Source: Clostridia bacterium
GTDB lineage: Bacteria; Bacillota; Clostridia; Oscillospirales; CAG-272
Assembly (NCBI GenBank): GCA_017507985.1
Contig: JAFVZV010000138.1
Span: forward strand, 1-45,426
Reading direction: 5' to 3'
Length of the DNA: 45,426 bases
The notes beneath the pieces are model-generated. The model saw only the letters and a list, made by a program, of their open reading frames with translations, had not been told where the DNA came from and did not search any database. The stretch's first letter is position 1; the number at the start of each line of letters is the position of its first letter. Positions 1 through 7,251 of the stretch are shown here, in pieces. The position numbers were made by a program, and so were the translations under genes.

Positions 1-85
1 CCAGAGGCTTCTTTTCCTTCTTTGCGGGCTTGTTCGCTTTGGTCTGCTTTTCGGCAGCGGGAGCCTTTTTGTTCATCTCTTCCAT
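1..85 (-). CDS. secE: Preprotein translocase subunit SecE, N-terminal part (cut by window edge)
   Basis: Only the first 28 codons are inside the window. The visible peptide is Lys/Ala/Glu-rich (begins MEEMNKKAPAAEKQ), as is usual for the variable cytosolic head of Firmicutes SecE; the single transmembrane helix would lie beyond the edge. A GGGGAGGT ribosome site lies 7 to 14 bases upstream. The identification rests mainly on position: it begins 16 bases after rpmG on the same strand, the conserved rpmG-secE-nusG order. SecE is an essential subunit of the SecYEG channel. Without the membrane helix the call is probable rather than certain. Confidence 0.75.
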   Translation of the reverse strand, partial: MEEMNKKAPAAEKQTKANKPAKKEKKPL

Positions 86-101
86 GAATTTACCTCCCCG
101 A

Positions 102-263
102 TTACTTGGACTCTTTATGAGCCGTGTGCTTGCGACAGAAGCGGCAATATTTCTTCAACTCAATTCTGTCCGGGTCGTTCTTTTTGTTTTTCTTCGTGTC
201 ATAATTTCTCTGCTTGCACTCAGTGCACACCAGAGTGACCTTGACTCTCACGTCATTCGCCAT
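102..263 (-). CDS. rpmG: 50S ribosomal protein L33 (zinc-ribbon form)
   Basis: A 53-residue protein beginning [20 protein letters not shown], typical of bacterial L33, a structural protein of the large ribosomal subunit. It keeps both CxxC pairs (C13/C16 and C40/C43), so it is the zinc-binding (C+) form. The start at 263 was chosen because AGGAGGTGCC lies 7 bases upstream; an open frame extends further upstream but has no ribosome site and does not resemble L33. It is followed directly by secE. A perfect sigma-A promoter lies about 150 bases upstream (409-437), leaving a leader of roughly 140 nt. Confidence 0.95.
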   Translation of the reverse strand: MANDVRVKVTLVCTECKQRNYDTKKNKKNDPDRIELKKYCRFCRKHTAHKESK

Positions 264-408
264 GTTTATCGGCACCTCCTGTAATCTTTGATTTATCCTT
301 CGCCCTGCGGCAAGGATATGTGTACCTCCCTCCGGCAGAGTATGCGTGCCCTTCCGTATCGGATGGCGCCGGGCACGACAAAAAAGCCTGCTGCGCAGAG
401 GTAGAACG

Positions 409-437
409 ATTATACCATAACATTTCTCGCTTGTCAA
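409..437 (-). promoter_or_regulatory. Sigma-A promoter of rpmG-secE
   Basis: On the minus strand the -35 is TTGACA (437-432), the spacer is 17 bp and the -10 is TATAAT (414-409), a full consensus match. The predicted start near 402 gives a leader of about 140 nt before rpmG. That leader contains a GTGCCC...GGGCAC stem-loop, but I recognise no riboswitch in it. Confidence 0.9.
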
Positions 438-566
438 GCATTTTTTCATAATATTTCAAACTTTTTTAGCGTTTTTCGCGGAAAAATATTCCTTTATATT
501 ATACTGCATCATTTTTGTGCGACGGGTGATACTATGTGTGACGTGACATTCGCATTTATGTTCGCG

Positions 567-615
567 AGCGGATGACACGTCGGACTTTGACGTGTTTCAT
601 AGCGTGTCATCCGCT
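567..615. repeat. 13-bp inverted repeat upstream of the membrane-anchored protein gene
   Basis: AGCGGATGACACG (567-579) is repeated exactly inverted at 603-615, 23 bases apart. A second, overlapping pairing is possible between TGACACGTC (573-581) and GACGTGT inside the loop, so two alternative hairpins exist. It lies 70 to 120 bases upstream of the gene at 686. The region 264-685 otherwise holds only the rpmG promoter and leader. It could be an operator or a leader structure; I see no strong promoter for the 686 gene. Confidence 0.6.
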
Positions 616-685
616 GTTCGGTCGCGGGGCGTGATGGCGGTCGAACGTGACATGGCTTGAAACAAAGAAAGGAAGACAAGACGAG

Positions 686-1228
686 ATGAGACGATCTCCA
701 CAAGATTCGGGACGTCTGAGTGCGCCGATTTTGCTTCTTGTGGCGTTGTGCATGCTGTTCATTCTGCTCACTCCTGTGGCTTCCGCTCTCGGAAGCGCAA
801 AAGAGAGCAACGACGCATACTTGGCTGTATCGGTCATGTGTAACGCTGAGGACGGCAAAGTGACAGATAACGACGGCATCATCGGCAACAGCCAAAGCGG
901 TGCGGATCATGCCGAGGCGCCTGACCGTTTTGCCAATGGCATTCAGGACGGTGCCTTGCCTGACTCTCCCCTATTGCCTGATGAAGCGGGCAATGGCATG
1001 GGAAGCGGCAATGCAGACGGGCTTGGTGACAATATGCCGAGTCCCGGCAACGGCGCGCGCGGCATGGACGGTGCCGGTGCGGATAACGGTAACATGATCG
1101 GGGAGAGTGGCACGGCGGATGACGGAAATTCATCCGGCATTCTGCCCTGGATCATTGCCGCTATCGTTGCTGTCAGCATCGTGCTGGTCATATTGGCCCT
1201 GATCCCCAGGAAAAACAAGTCCCGTTAA
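686..1228 (+). CDS. Secreted, C-terminally membrane-anchored low-complexity protein
   Basis: A 180-residue protein I cannot assign to a family. The start at 686 was chosen because AAAGGAAG lies about 10 bases upstream and the protein then opens with a classical signal peptide: basic MRRSPQDSGR, then a hydrophobic stretch (residues ~12-30) ending near an Ala-rich site. Residues ~60-145 are rich in Gly, Asn, Asp, Met and Ala without Cys or clear domains. A hydrophobic helix (about residues 152-172, beginning ILPWIIAAIV) is followed by RKNKSR, a type I membrane topology with a disordered outside segment. It is a single-gene unit ending at a strong terminator. Possibly a surface or stalk protein; function unknown. 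Confidence 0.7.
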   Translation: MRRSPQDSGRLSAPILLLVALCMLFILLTPVASALGSAKESNDAYLAVSVMCNAEDGKVTDNDGIIGNSQSGADHAEAPDRFANGIQDGALPDSPLLPDEAGNGMGSGNADGLGDNMPSPGNGARGMDGAGADNGNMIGESGTADDGNSSGILPWIIAAIVAVSIVLVILALIPRKNKSR

Positions 1229-1245
1229 CCTTTTTTGCTCTTTTC

Positions 1246-1282
1246 GGGAAATCCCTCACGCTGTGGTGGATTTCCCTTTTTT
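1246..1282 (+). terminator. Rho-independent terminator after the membrane-anchored protein gene
   Basis: Perfect 9-bp stem GGGAAATCC/GGATTTCCC (1246-1254 with 1268-1276), followed by six T. Confidence 0.9.
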
Positions 1283-1306
1283 CTTTACAAAAATTCATCA
1301 AACTAC

Positions 1307-1335
1307 TGGACAAAATTAGAAAAGTATTGTATACT
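1307..1335 (+). promoter_or_regulatory. Sigma-A promoter of the UroD-family methyltransferase gene
   Basis: TGGACA (1307-1312), 17-bp spacer, TATACT (1330-1335). It lies between the preceding terminator and the gene, so the methyltransferase is transcribed alone. Confidence 0.75.
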
Positions 1336-1382
1336 TACCCTGATGTGCGTCCACGCACAAAATGCAACAAGGCTTGGTATGT

Positions 1383-2387
1383 ATGATGAATATGAAGCAA
1401 TGGATCCTCGAGCTGCGCGATGCGCCGATCAAGCGCGCACTGCCTATCTTGTCGTTTCCTTCCGTTCAATTAATGAATATCACCGTCCGTGAGCTGATCT
1501 CCTCCCCGGAAATGCAGGCGCGCGGTATGAAGCTGGTGGCCGATCGAATCGACAGCGCCGCCGCTGTCAGCATGATGGACCTGTCCGTCGAGGCCGAGGC
1601 GCTCGGCGCATGCGTGACTGTGACGGACCATGAGATCCCCGTCGTCACAGGACACATCATCGAAACACAAGAGCAAGCAGATGCCCTATCGCTTCCCGCC
1701 ATTGAGGAGGCACGAACAGGGCTTTATGTCGATGCCATTCGCCGTGCGTGCGAGCTCATCACCGACCGCCCTGTGCTCGCAGGCACGATCGGCCCGTTCT
1801 CGCTGGCAGGCCGTCTTTTGGACGTCACCGAGATCATGATGCTGTGCTATGACGAGCCCGACATGGTGCACACCGTGTTAGAAAAGACAACCGAATTTCT
1901 TATTCGCTACATCCGCGCCTACAAGCAGACGGGCGCCGGCGGTGTGGTCGTGGCCGAGCCGCTGGCAGGCCTGCTTTCCCCTGCGCTGATGAAGCAATTT
2001 GCCGCTCCTTATATGAAGCGCATCGTAGAGGCAGTACAGGACGACGAATTTATCGTCGTGTACCACAACTGCGGCGGCGCGGTGCCGCGCCTGGTCGACT
2101 CCATTGTCACGTGTGGTGCGGCAGCGTATCATTTTGGCAACGCCATTGACATGAAGACCATGCTCGAAAAGATGCCCGATGACGTGGTAGTAATGGGCAA
2201 TATTGACCCTGTAGGACAATTGACCGAGGGAACACCCGAGGGAGCATATGCAGCAACAACGGCGCTGTTGGAGCAATGCAGCGTTCATAAAAATTTTGTC
2301 ATTTCGTCGGGCTGCGACGTGCCTCCGCGGGCAAAATGGGAAAATATCGATGCGTTTTTTCGCGCGGTGGAGGATTTTTATCGTTGA
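1383..2387 (+). CDS. UroD-family (MtaA/CmuA-like) zinc methyltransferase
   Basis: About 334 residues with the uroporphyrinogen-decarboxylase TIM-barrel fold. It resembles the corrinoid methyltransferases MtaA/MtbA/CmuA rather than true HemE: it has the zinc-binding HxC motif in VYHNCGG (about H228/C230) and a third Cys in SSGCDVPP (about C311), the H-x-C-x(n)-C ligand set that activates a thiol (coenzyme M in methanogens) in that family. Other family-like segments are GTIGPFSLAG and the glycine-rich ADPLAG-type loop (AEPLAGLL). The start is uncertain: ATGs at 1362, 1383, 1386 and 1392 are in frame; AAGG about 10 bases before 1383 favours that one. No corrinoid protein or second methyltransferase is adjacent, so the substrate is unknown. 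Confidence 0.75.
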   Translation: MMNMKQWILELRDAPIKRALPILSFPSVQLMNITVRELISSPEMQARGMKLVADRIDSAAAVSMMDLSVEAEALGACVTVTDHEIPVVTGHIIETQEQADALSLPAIEEARTGLYVDAIRRACELITDRPVLAGTIGPFSLAGRLLDVTEIMMLCYDEPDMVHTVLEKTTEFLIRYIRAYKQTGAGGVVVAEPLAGLLSPALMKQFAAPYMKRIVEAVQDDEFIVVYHNCGGAVPRLVDSIVTCGAAAYHFGNAIDMKTMLEKMPDDVVVMGNIDPVGQLTEGTPEGAYAATTALLEQCSVHKNFVISSGCDVPPRAKWENIDAFFRAVEDFYR

Positions 2388-2399
2388 ATACGACATGGA

Positions 2400-2430
2400 G
2401 GAAGACTTCTTTGCGGAGTCTTCCTTTTTT
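2400..2430 (+). terminator. Rho-independent terminator of the methyltransferase gene
   Basis: GGAAGACT/AGTCTTCC stem (2400-2407 with 2417-2424) followed by six T. Confidence 0.9.
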
Positions 2431-2454
2431 GTTGGAGAAGGGTAAAATATCGAG

Positions 2455-2600
2455 CAGATTCTTCTACGGACGCTCGCACTGTGCCTACGGCACGCTCGCG
2501 CTGTACACATTTGATGTTCATTCTTTGCCGCGCGGCAAGAAGTGTCATCAATCGCACAGCGCGGCGCGTTGTGCCGCGCCCAACCATAGGAGAAGATATA
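2455..2600. repeat. Structured intergenic repeat R1 (short form)
   Basis: Shortest clear copy of the repeat family. It starts with the shared end TTCTTCTACGGACGC (2459-2473), has the inner end hairpin TTCTTTGCCG/CGGCAAGAA (2521-2541, one bulge), and closes with the GCGCGGCGCGTTGTGCCGCGCC type of terminus (2560-2580) and AGGAGAAGATA, roughly complementary to the left end. All interior cassettes found in longer copies are missing. It lies exactly between the terminator ending at 2430 and the trkA promoter at 2619. Short open frames across it are not genes. Confidence 0.8.
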
Positions 2601-2618
2601 AAAAAATCCCCTTACCCC

Positions 2619-2647
2619 TTGCATTTTTTCAAAAAAAGTATTATCAT
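2619..2647 (+). promoter_or_regulatory. Probable sigma-A promoter of trkA-trkH
   Basis: TTGCAT (2619-2624), 17-bp spacer rich in A and T, TATCAT (2642-2647). Both hexamers have one mismatch to consensus or slightly more; the spacing is ideal. Confidence 0.6.
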
Positions 2648-2685
2648 GTAGTTGTATAACTATCTTTTAGCGCAAAGGAGTCTAT

Positions 2686-4092
2686 ATGAATATCGTCATT
2701 GTAGGCGACGGTAAAGTCGGCGATACCCTCATTCAATATATCTCAGGCGAGGGGCACAGTGTTACCGTCATTGATAAAAATCCCGCGCTGATCAACCGCG
2801 TCGTCAATCAATACGACGTATTGGGCGTTGCGGGCAACGGCGCAAGCCACGCCATTCAGGTTGAAGCAGGTGTACAAAACGCCGACCTCTTCATCGCGGT
2901 AGCCAACACGGATGAGCTCAACATGGTCTGCTGTATGATGGCCAAAAGCCTGGGCGCGGCCCACACCATTGCTCGTGTCCGCGACCCCGAATATTCCCGT
3001 GAAAACGATTTTCTGCGCAATCATTTGGGCATCGACGTCGTCGTCAATCCCGAATACGATACCGCCCGTGAGATCGCCCGTCTGATTCGTTTCCCTGCCG
3101 CCCTCAAGCTGGACGCGTTCGCCAAGGGGCAGGTCGATATGGCCGAGATCTATATTTCCGAAGGACACCCCTTAGCTGGTCGCCAGCTCTATACGCTGTC
3201 CTCGCTGTTCGGCGTCCGCGTGCTGGTCTGTGCCATCCGCCGCGGCGAGCAGGTTTATATTCCCTCGGGTGATTTCACCATTATGGTCGGAGACAGCGTC
3301 AGCATTACCGCGTCGCACACCGATCTGTCTTCCTTTTTCGGCAAGCTGGGACTGATGGGTAAGCCCATCAAAAACGTCATGCTGCTCGGCGGCGGCCGCA
3401 TTGCCTTTTATCTGGCACAGCGACTGACCAAGCTCGGTATCCGCACCCGCATCGTTGAAATTGATGAGTCCCGTGCGCAAGAGCTTGCAGAACAGCTCCC
3501 CGAAGCCAATATCATCTGCGCGGACTGCACCAACAGCGAGATTCTCGAGGAAGAAGGACTTGCCGAGATGGATGCCTGCATTGCGCTGACAGGCAATGAT
3601 GAGGAAAACGTCATCGTTTCCATGTTTGCCCGCACCTGCGGCGTTGATCGTGTCATTACCAAGGTCGATCGCCTGTCCTTTATCAAAATGTTGCCTCAGC
3701 TCGGGGTAGATTGTACCGTTTCTCCCCGTCAGATCTCCTCGGCAACCGTTCTTCGTTATCTGCGTGGTATGGAAAACGGCAAAAAAATGGTGCAAAAGCT
3801 GTCGGGAGCAACTGCCGGCGGCGCGCCTTCTGTTGGCATCAAATCTCTCTATAAGCTGTGTGACAACCGCGCCGAGGCGCTCGAGTTTGACGTAGATGAG
3901 CATTTCGGTTTGCTGGGCGTTCCCTTTGCCTCCGACAAATTCAAGCTCAAGCCCAACACCCTCATCGCTTCCATCGTCCGCCACGGCAAGGTCATCTACC
4001 CCCACGGCGGCAGTACGCTCGAGGTTGGCGACAGCGTCATCGTCGTCACCACCAATCCCCAGCTGTCCGAGCTGAACGATATTCTGGATTGA
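2686..4092 (+). CDS. trkA: Trk/Ktr potassium uptake regulatory subunit TrkA
   Basis: 468 residues, the usual length of two-lobed TrkA. Each half has a Rossmann-type RCK_N domain and an RCK_C domain. The first begins MNIVIVGDGKVG with the glycine-rich nucleotide loop and an acidic ribose-binding Asp in VTVIDKNP; the second starts near residue 228 with VMLLGGGRIAFYLAQRL. TrkA is a cytosolic ring that binds NAD(H)/ATP-type ligands and gates the membrane subunit TrkH, encoded 10 bases downstream. AAAGGAG lies 7 bases before the start. Confidence 0.95.
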   Translation: MNIVIVGDGKVGDTLIQYISGEGHSVTVIDKNPALINRVVNQYDVLGVAGNGASHAIQVEAGVQNADLFIAVANTDELNMVCCMMAKSLGAAHTIARVRDPEYSRENDFLRNHLGIDVVVNPEYDTAREIARLIRFPAALKLDAFAKGQVDMAEIYISEGHPLAGRQLYTLSSLFGVRVLVCAIRRGEQVYIPSGDFTIMVGDSVSITASHTDLSSFFGKLGLMGKPIKNVMLLGGGRIAFYLAQRLTKLGIRTRIVEIDESRAQELAEQLPEANIICADCTNSEILEEEGLAEMDACIALTGNDEENVIVSMFARTCGVDRVITKVDRLSFIKMLPQLGVDCTVSPRQISSATVLRYLRGMENGKKMVQKLSGATAGGAPSVGIKSLYKLCDNRAEALEFDVDEHFGLLGVPFASDKFKLKPNTLIASIVRHGKVIYPHGGSTLEVGDSVIVVTTNPQLSELNDILD

Positions 4093-4102
4093 GGTTGGCT
4101 TC

Positions 4103-5581
4103 ATGAATTTACGTTTGATTTTATATATCATCGGCCAGATCATGCGTGTCGAGGGCTTGCTGATGCTGTTGCCCTTTGCTTGCTCGCTGATCTACCGCGA
4201 GGACTCGTGGTATGCCTTGCTGATCCCCATCGCATTGCTGTTGGTGCTGAGCACCCTTTTGACGCTGCGCCGTCCCATACAGCGCGACCGCATGGGCGTA
4301 CGCGACGGTTTGTTCGTTGTCGGTGTGTCCTGGGTGGTGCTCTCGCTGTTCGGTATGCTTCCCTTTATCTTGTGCGGCGCAATTCCCCATCCCGTGGATG
4401 CATTTTTTGAAACAGTATCCGGCTTTACCACCACTGGTGCTACGGTGCTGGGCGAGGCCGTCGGCACGTTGCCGGAGGATTTGGATCGCGGCATTGCCCT
4501 GTGGCGTTCGCTGACCCACTGGATCGGCGGCATGGGCGTGCTGGTCTTCGTGCTGGCCGTCATGCCTCAGCAGCAGTTCAAATCGGCTCGCTTGATGCAC
4601 GCCATGCGTGCCGAGGTGCCCGGCCCAACCGCCTCCAAGGTGGTGGCAACCATCCGCCGTTCAGCGGCTATCATGTACGCCATTTACGTTGTGCTGACAA
4701 TCATTGAGATCATCTTTCTTTTGTTCGGCGGTATGCCGCTGTACGAATCCGTCCTTCATACCTTCTCAACGGCAGGTACGGGCGGCTTCTCCAACATGAA
4801 CGCCTCCGTCGGTGCTTTTGACAGCTCCTACATTCATTGGGTCATTACCATTTTCATGTTGATCTTCTCGATCAACTTCAACTTGTATTATCTCATTCTG
4901 ATTGGACACGTATCGCAAGCACTGCTTAGCGAGGAGCTGCGCTGGTTTGCCATCGTGGTGACCGCATCAACCGCCATCATCACGCTCAACATTTTGCCAA
5001 TGTCCGAAAGCTTTGGCATCGCACTGCGCGATGCGGCCTTCAACGTAGCGTCCTTTATATCGACAACAGGCTTTACAACAGCTACCTACGATGCCTGGCC
5101 GCAGCTCTCACAGGCCATTCTCGTTTTACTCATGTTTATCGGCGGCTGCGCGGGTTCAACCTGCGGTGGTCTCAAGATCAGCCGTCTGATCATTTTGATC
5201 AAAAGTGCTTTTCGCGAGCTGCGCTTTACCCTGCGCCCCCGCGAGGTACGTGCCGTTCGTGTGGAGGGCAAGCCCGTGGACGATGATACCGTACGCGGTG
5301 TTAATGCTTATTTTTCACTGTTCATGGCCATATTTACCCTCTCCACCATACTGCTGATGCTACTCAACAAATCTGATCTTCTGACATCGTTTACTGCGGT
5401 TGCTTCCTGCTTAAACAACGTCGGCCCCGGTCTGGGAGAGATCGGTATTCTCGGTGGCGGTAGCTTCGGCGGCTTCACCGTCGCGGCCAAGCTGCTGCTG
5501 TCCTTCGATATGCTGCTGGGTCGTCTGGAGCTATTCCCCATCCTCATTTTGTTCCTGCCCTCGGCGTGGTCCAAAAAATAA
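4103..5581 (+). CDS. trkH: Trk potassium uptake transmembrane subunit TrkH
   Basis: 492 residues, polytopic. The four pore-loop repeats that form the potassium filter are visible in order: SGFTTTGAT (~residues 109-117), STAGTGGFS (~224-232), STTGFTTATY (~316-325) and SCLNNVGPGLG (~435-445). The family segment GGCAGSTCGGLKISR follows repeat three; it has Cys where GSTGGG is most common. TrkH is the membrane channel-like component for K+ uptake, gated by TrkA. The start lies 10 bases after trkA with GAGGTTGG overlapping the gap, so the two are cotranscribed. I see no strong terminator before the next promoter. Confidence 0.95.
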   Translation: MNLRLILYIIGQIMRVEGLLMLLPFACSLIYREDSWYALLIPIALLLVLSTLLTLRRPIQRDRMGVRDGLFVVGVSWVVLSLFGMLPFILCGAIPHPVDAFFETVSGFTTTGATVLGEAVGTLPEDLDRGIALWRSLTHWIGGMGVLVFVLAVMPQQQFKSARLMHAMRAEVPGPTASKVVATIRRSAAIMYAIYVVLTIIEIIFLLFGGMPLYESVLHTFSTAGTGGFSNMNASVGAFDSSYIHWVITIFMLIFSINFNLYYLILIGHVSQALLSEELRWFAIVVTASTAIITLNILPMSESFGIALRDAAFNVASFISTTGFTTATYDAWPQLSQAILVLLMFIGGCAGSTCGGLKISRLIILIKSAFRELRFTLRPREVRAVRVEGKPVDDDTVRGVNAYFSLFMAIFTLSTILLMLLNKSDLLTSFTAVASCLNNVGPGLGEIGILGGGSFGGFTVAAKLLLSFDMLLGRLELFPILILFLPSAWSKK

Positions 5582-5606
5582 TTTTAAAAAATCTTTCGAC
5601 CAACTA

Positions 5607-5635
5607 TTGACAATCACGTGACCGTGTGCTATAAT
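5607..5635 (+). promoter_or_regulatory. Perfect sigma-A promoter of the SPFH operon
   Basis: TTGACA (5607-5612), 17-bp spacer, TATAAT (5630-5635). The spacer and the initial transcribed region carry the two arms of the operator-like inverted repeat described separately, so activity is very likely controlled by a repressor. Confidence 0.92.
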
Positions 5636-5657
5636 ACAAGTACACGGATCACGTGAT
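5613..5657. promoter_or_regulatory. Paired TCACGTGA palindromes flanking the -10 (putative operator)
   Basis: TCACGTGA, itself a palindrome, occurs at 5614-5621 inside the promoter spacer and again at 5649-5656 just after the -10. CCGTGT (5622-5627) and ACACGG (5642-5647) add to the symmetry, giving a nested inverted repeat around the -10. The two palindrome centres are 35 bp apart. Binding of a dimer at either site would block RNA polymerase. A separate perfect palindrome GCCCGTACGGGC (5668-5679) sits just before the ribosome site. Confidence 0.8.
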
Positions 5658-5693
5658 ATTTTTATACGCCCGTACGGGCAGAAGGAGAAGCAC

Positions 5694-6701
5694 ATGGCAT
5701 TTATTATTTTATCGATCATTACCGTAGTGGTACTGTTTATCGTTCTCGGCATTTCGTTTGCCGAAAAGCGTTGGAGAGTACGCCCCCGTCAGCTGCTTGC
5801 CCTGTTTGGCTGTCTGTGGCTGGTTGCCGGTATGTTTGCCATCGTTCCCACGGGTCACACCGGTATTCTGACCACCTTTGGCCGCGTTGAGGACACGACG
5901 CTGGAGGCCGGCTTGCACTTCAAGCTCCCCGTGCAAGAGGTTGTTGTCATGGACAACCGCACCCAAAAGTCCGTCGTTGATCTGAGCTGTTTTTCCAGCG
6001 ACATCCAGGAGGTCTCCGTTCGTTATTCGATCAACTACCAGATCCAGAAGTCGGACGCTCAGAACATCTACAAGACCATCGGTGAAAACTACTATGACAT
6101 CGTCATGCAGCCCCGCATCGAGGTCGCTGTACGCAGCGTAATTGCCAAATACACCGCCGAAACGCTGATCGAGAATCGCGACACGCTGTCCTCTCAGATC
6201 ACGACCATCCTGCTCGCCGAGCTGGCAGATTACAACATTGACGTCGTCAACACAGCCATCGAGGATATGGATTTCTCGGACGTCTTTACCCAGGCTGTCG
6301 AGGCCAAGCAGGTTGCCCAGCAGGAAAAGCTGAAGGCCGAGACCGAGCAGGAGCAGAAGACCATGGAAGAGCAGGCTGCCGCTGACCGTCAGGTCATCGC
6401 CGCCGAGGCCAATGCCGAGGTTGCTAAGATCCAGGCTGAGGCTGACAAGGAGGTTTTGCAGATTCAAGCAGATGCTGCCGAGTATGCTGGTCAGAAGGAT
6501 GCCGCTGTCAACAAGGCACTCTCCGACTCTTTGACCGAGGTATTGTTGGAGTACTATGCCATCAAGCAGTGGGACGGTCAAATGCCTGAATTTATCGCAG
6601 GCATGGACGATCAGGGCATTTTGGCGTTGATCTACGGTCTGAAGAATCAAGAGCAGGCAGAGGCACTCCCCGAGGAGCCTGTTGGTGACGTTCAACAATA
6701 A
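5694..6701 (+). CDS. SPFH/band-7 (prohibitin-like) membrane protein
   Basis: 335 residues. Two hydrophobic segments at the N-terminus (~2-21 and ~32-51) are followed by an SPFH domain starting VPTGHTGILTTFGRV with the family-like GLHFKLP and DNRTQKSVV segments, then a long Glu/Ala/Gln-rich coiled coil (~210-270). This is the layout of prohibitin/stomatin-like scaffold proteins, which oligomerise at membranes and often control proteases or membrane organisation. AAGGAG precedes the start. It is followed after 24 bases by a small zinc-ribbon membrane protein, presumably its partner. The exact role is unknown. Confidence 0.88.
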   Translation: MAFIILSIITVVVLFIVLGISFAEKRWRVRPRQLLALFGCLWLVAGMFAIVPTGHTGILTTFGRVEDTTLEAGLHFKLPVQEVVVMDNRTQKSVVDLSCFSSDIQEVSVRYSINYQIQKSDAQNIYKTIGENYYDIVMQPRIEVAVRSVIAKYTAETLIENRDTLSSQITTILLAELADYNIDVVNTAIEDMDFSDVFTQAVEAKQVAQQEKLKAETEQEQKTMEEQAAADRQVIAAEANAEVAKIQAEADKEVLQIQADAAEYAGQKDAAVNKALSDSLTEVLLEYYAIKQWDGQMPEFIAGMDDQGILALIYGLKNQEQAEALPEEPVGDVQQ

Positions 6702-6725
6702 TATCTATCAATGGAGGATCAAAGA

Positions 6726-7100
6726 ATGAAAAGCATCAAGCCGGGACGCGGCCCTATGATGATGGGGGGAATCTCCAATCTTCTCGTTGCTCTGTTCGGT
6801 GTCTTCTGGACCATCACGGTAGCGACAATGGGCGCGTATATCATGATCCCCTTCGGATTGATCTTTGTTGCCCTGGCCGGCGTTCGCGCGGTGTACGCCT
6901 TTCGAAATGCAACGGCCAAGAACCGCCATTCGAGCTTTGATATTGTCGATGCGAAAGAGGAGCCGGATCCTCTCAACAAGCGCTTTGAATCATCCGCAAA
7001 CGGCGCACCCGAGCAAGTAGGTGTACGCTATTGTCCGTCCTGCGGCGCCAAGGTCGATCACGATGACCGTTTCTGCTCCAATTGCGGAAACGAGCTGTAA
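6726..7100 (+). CDS. Small membrane protein with C-terminal zinc ribbon
   Basis: 124 residues. The start at 6726 was chosen because GGAGG lies 8 bases upstream; the in-frame ATG at 6711 overlaps that site. Two hydrophobic segments (~16-34 and ~37-55) are followed by a polar linker and a C-terminal zinc ribbon with CPSCG and FCSNCGNEL, the double CxxC pattern common in Firmicutes membrane proteins. It is the second gene of the SPFH operon, so it probably acts with that scaffold. No enzymatic motif is visible. Confidence 0.8.
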   Translation: MKSIKPGRGPMMMGGISNLLVALFGVFWTITVATMGAYIMIPFGLIFVALAGVRAVYAFRNATAKNRHSSFDIVDAKEEPDPLNKRFESSANGAPEQVGVRYCPSCGAKVDHDDRFCSNCGNEL

Positions 7101-7116
7101 CATGGCGCACAACATA

Positions 7117-7148
7117 CAAAACACACGGCCAATCGGCCGTGTGTTTTG
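7117..7148. terminator. Terminator of the SPFH operon (symmetrical)
   Basis: Perfect 14-bp stem CAAAACACACGGCC/GGCCGTGTGTTTTG with an AATC loop. The stem ends in A on one side and T on the other, so it can work in both directions. Confidence 0.85.
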
Positions 7149-7189
7149 CATTAGAGGACAGGAACGGCGCAAAGGCATACTCCACCCTC

Positions 7190-7218
7190 TTGACAAATGA
7201 ATAAAAAAACGATATAAT
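7190..7218 (+). promoter_or_regulatory. Perfect sigma-A promoter of the GH78 gene
   Basis: TTGACA (7190-7195), 17-bp spacer, TATAAT (7213-7218); AGGAGGTG follows before the start at 7252. CGATATAATACAATCG (7210-7225) around the -10 is nearly self-complementary and could be a small operator. Confidence 0.92.
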
Positions 7219-7251
7219 ACAATCGTATATATCAATATAGGAGGTGTCCGT

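Noticed and set aside
3172..4143. Long antisense frame over trkA, and a similar one over the SPFH gene (5709-6698)
   Set aside because: Composition mirrors the real genes; no motifs, no ribosome sites, no promoters.
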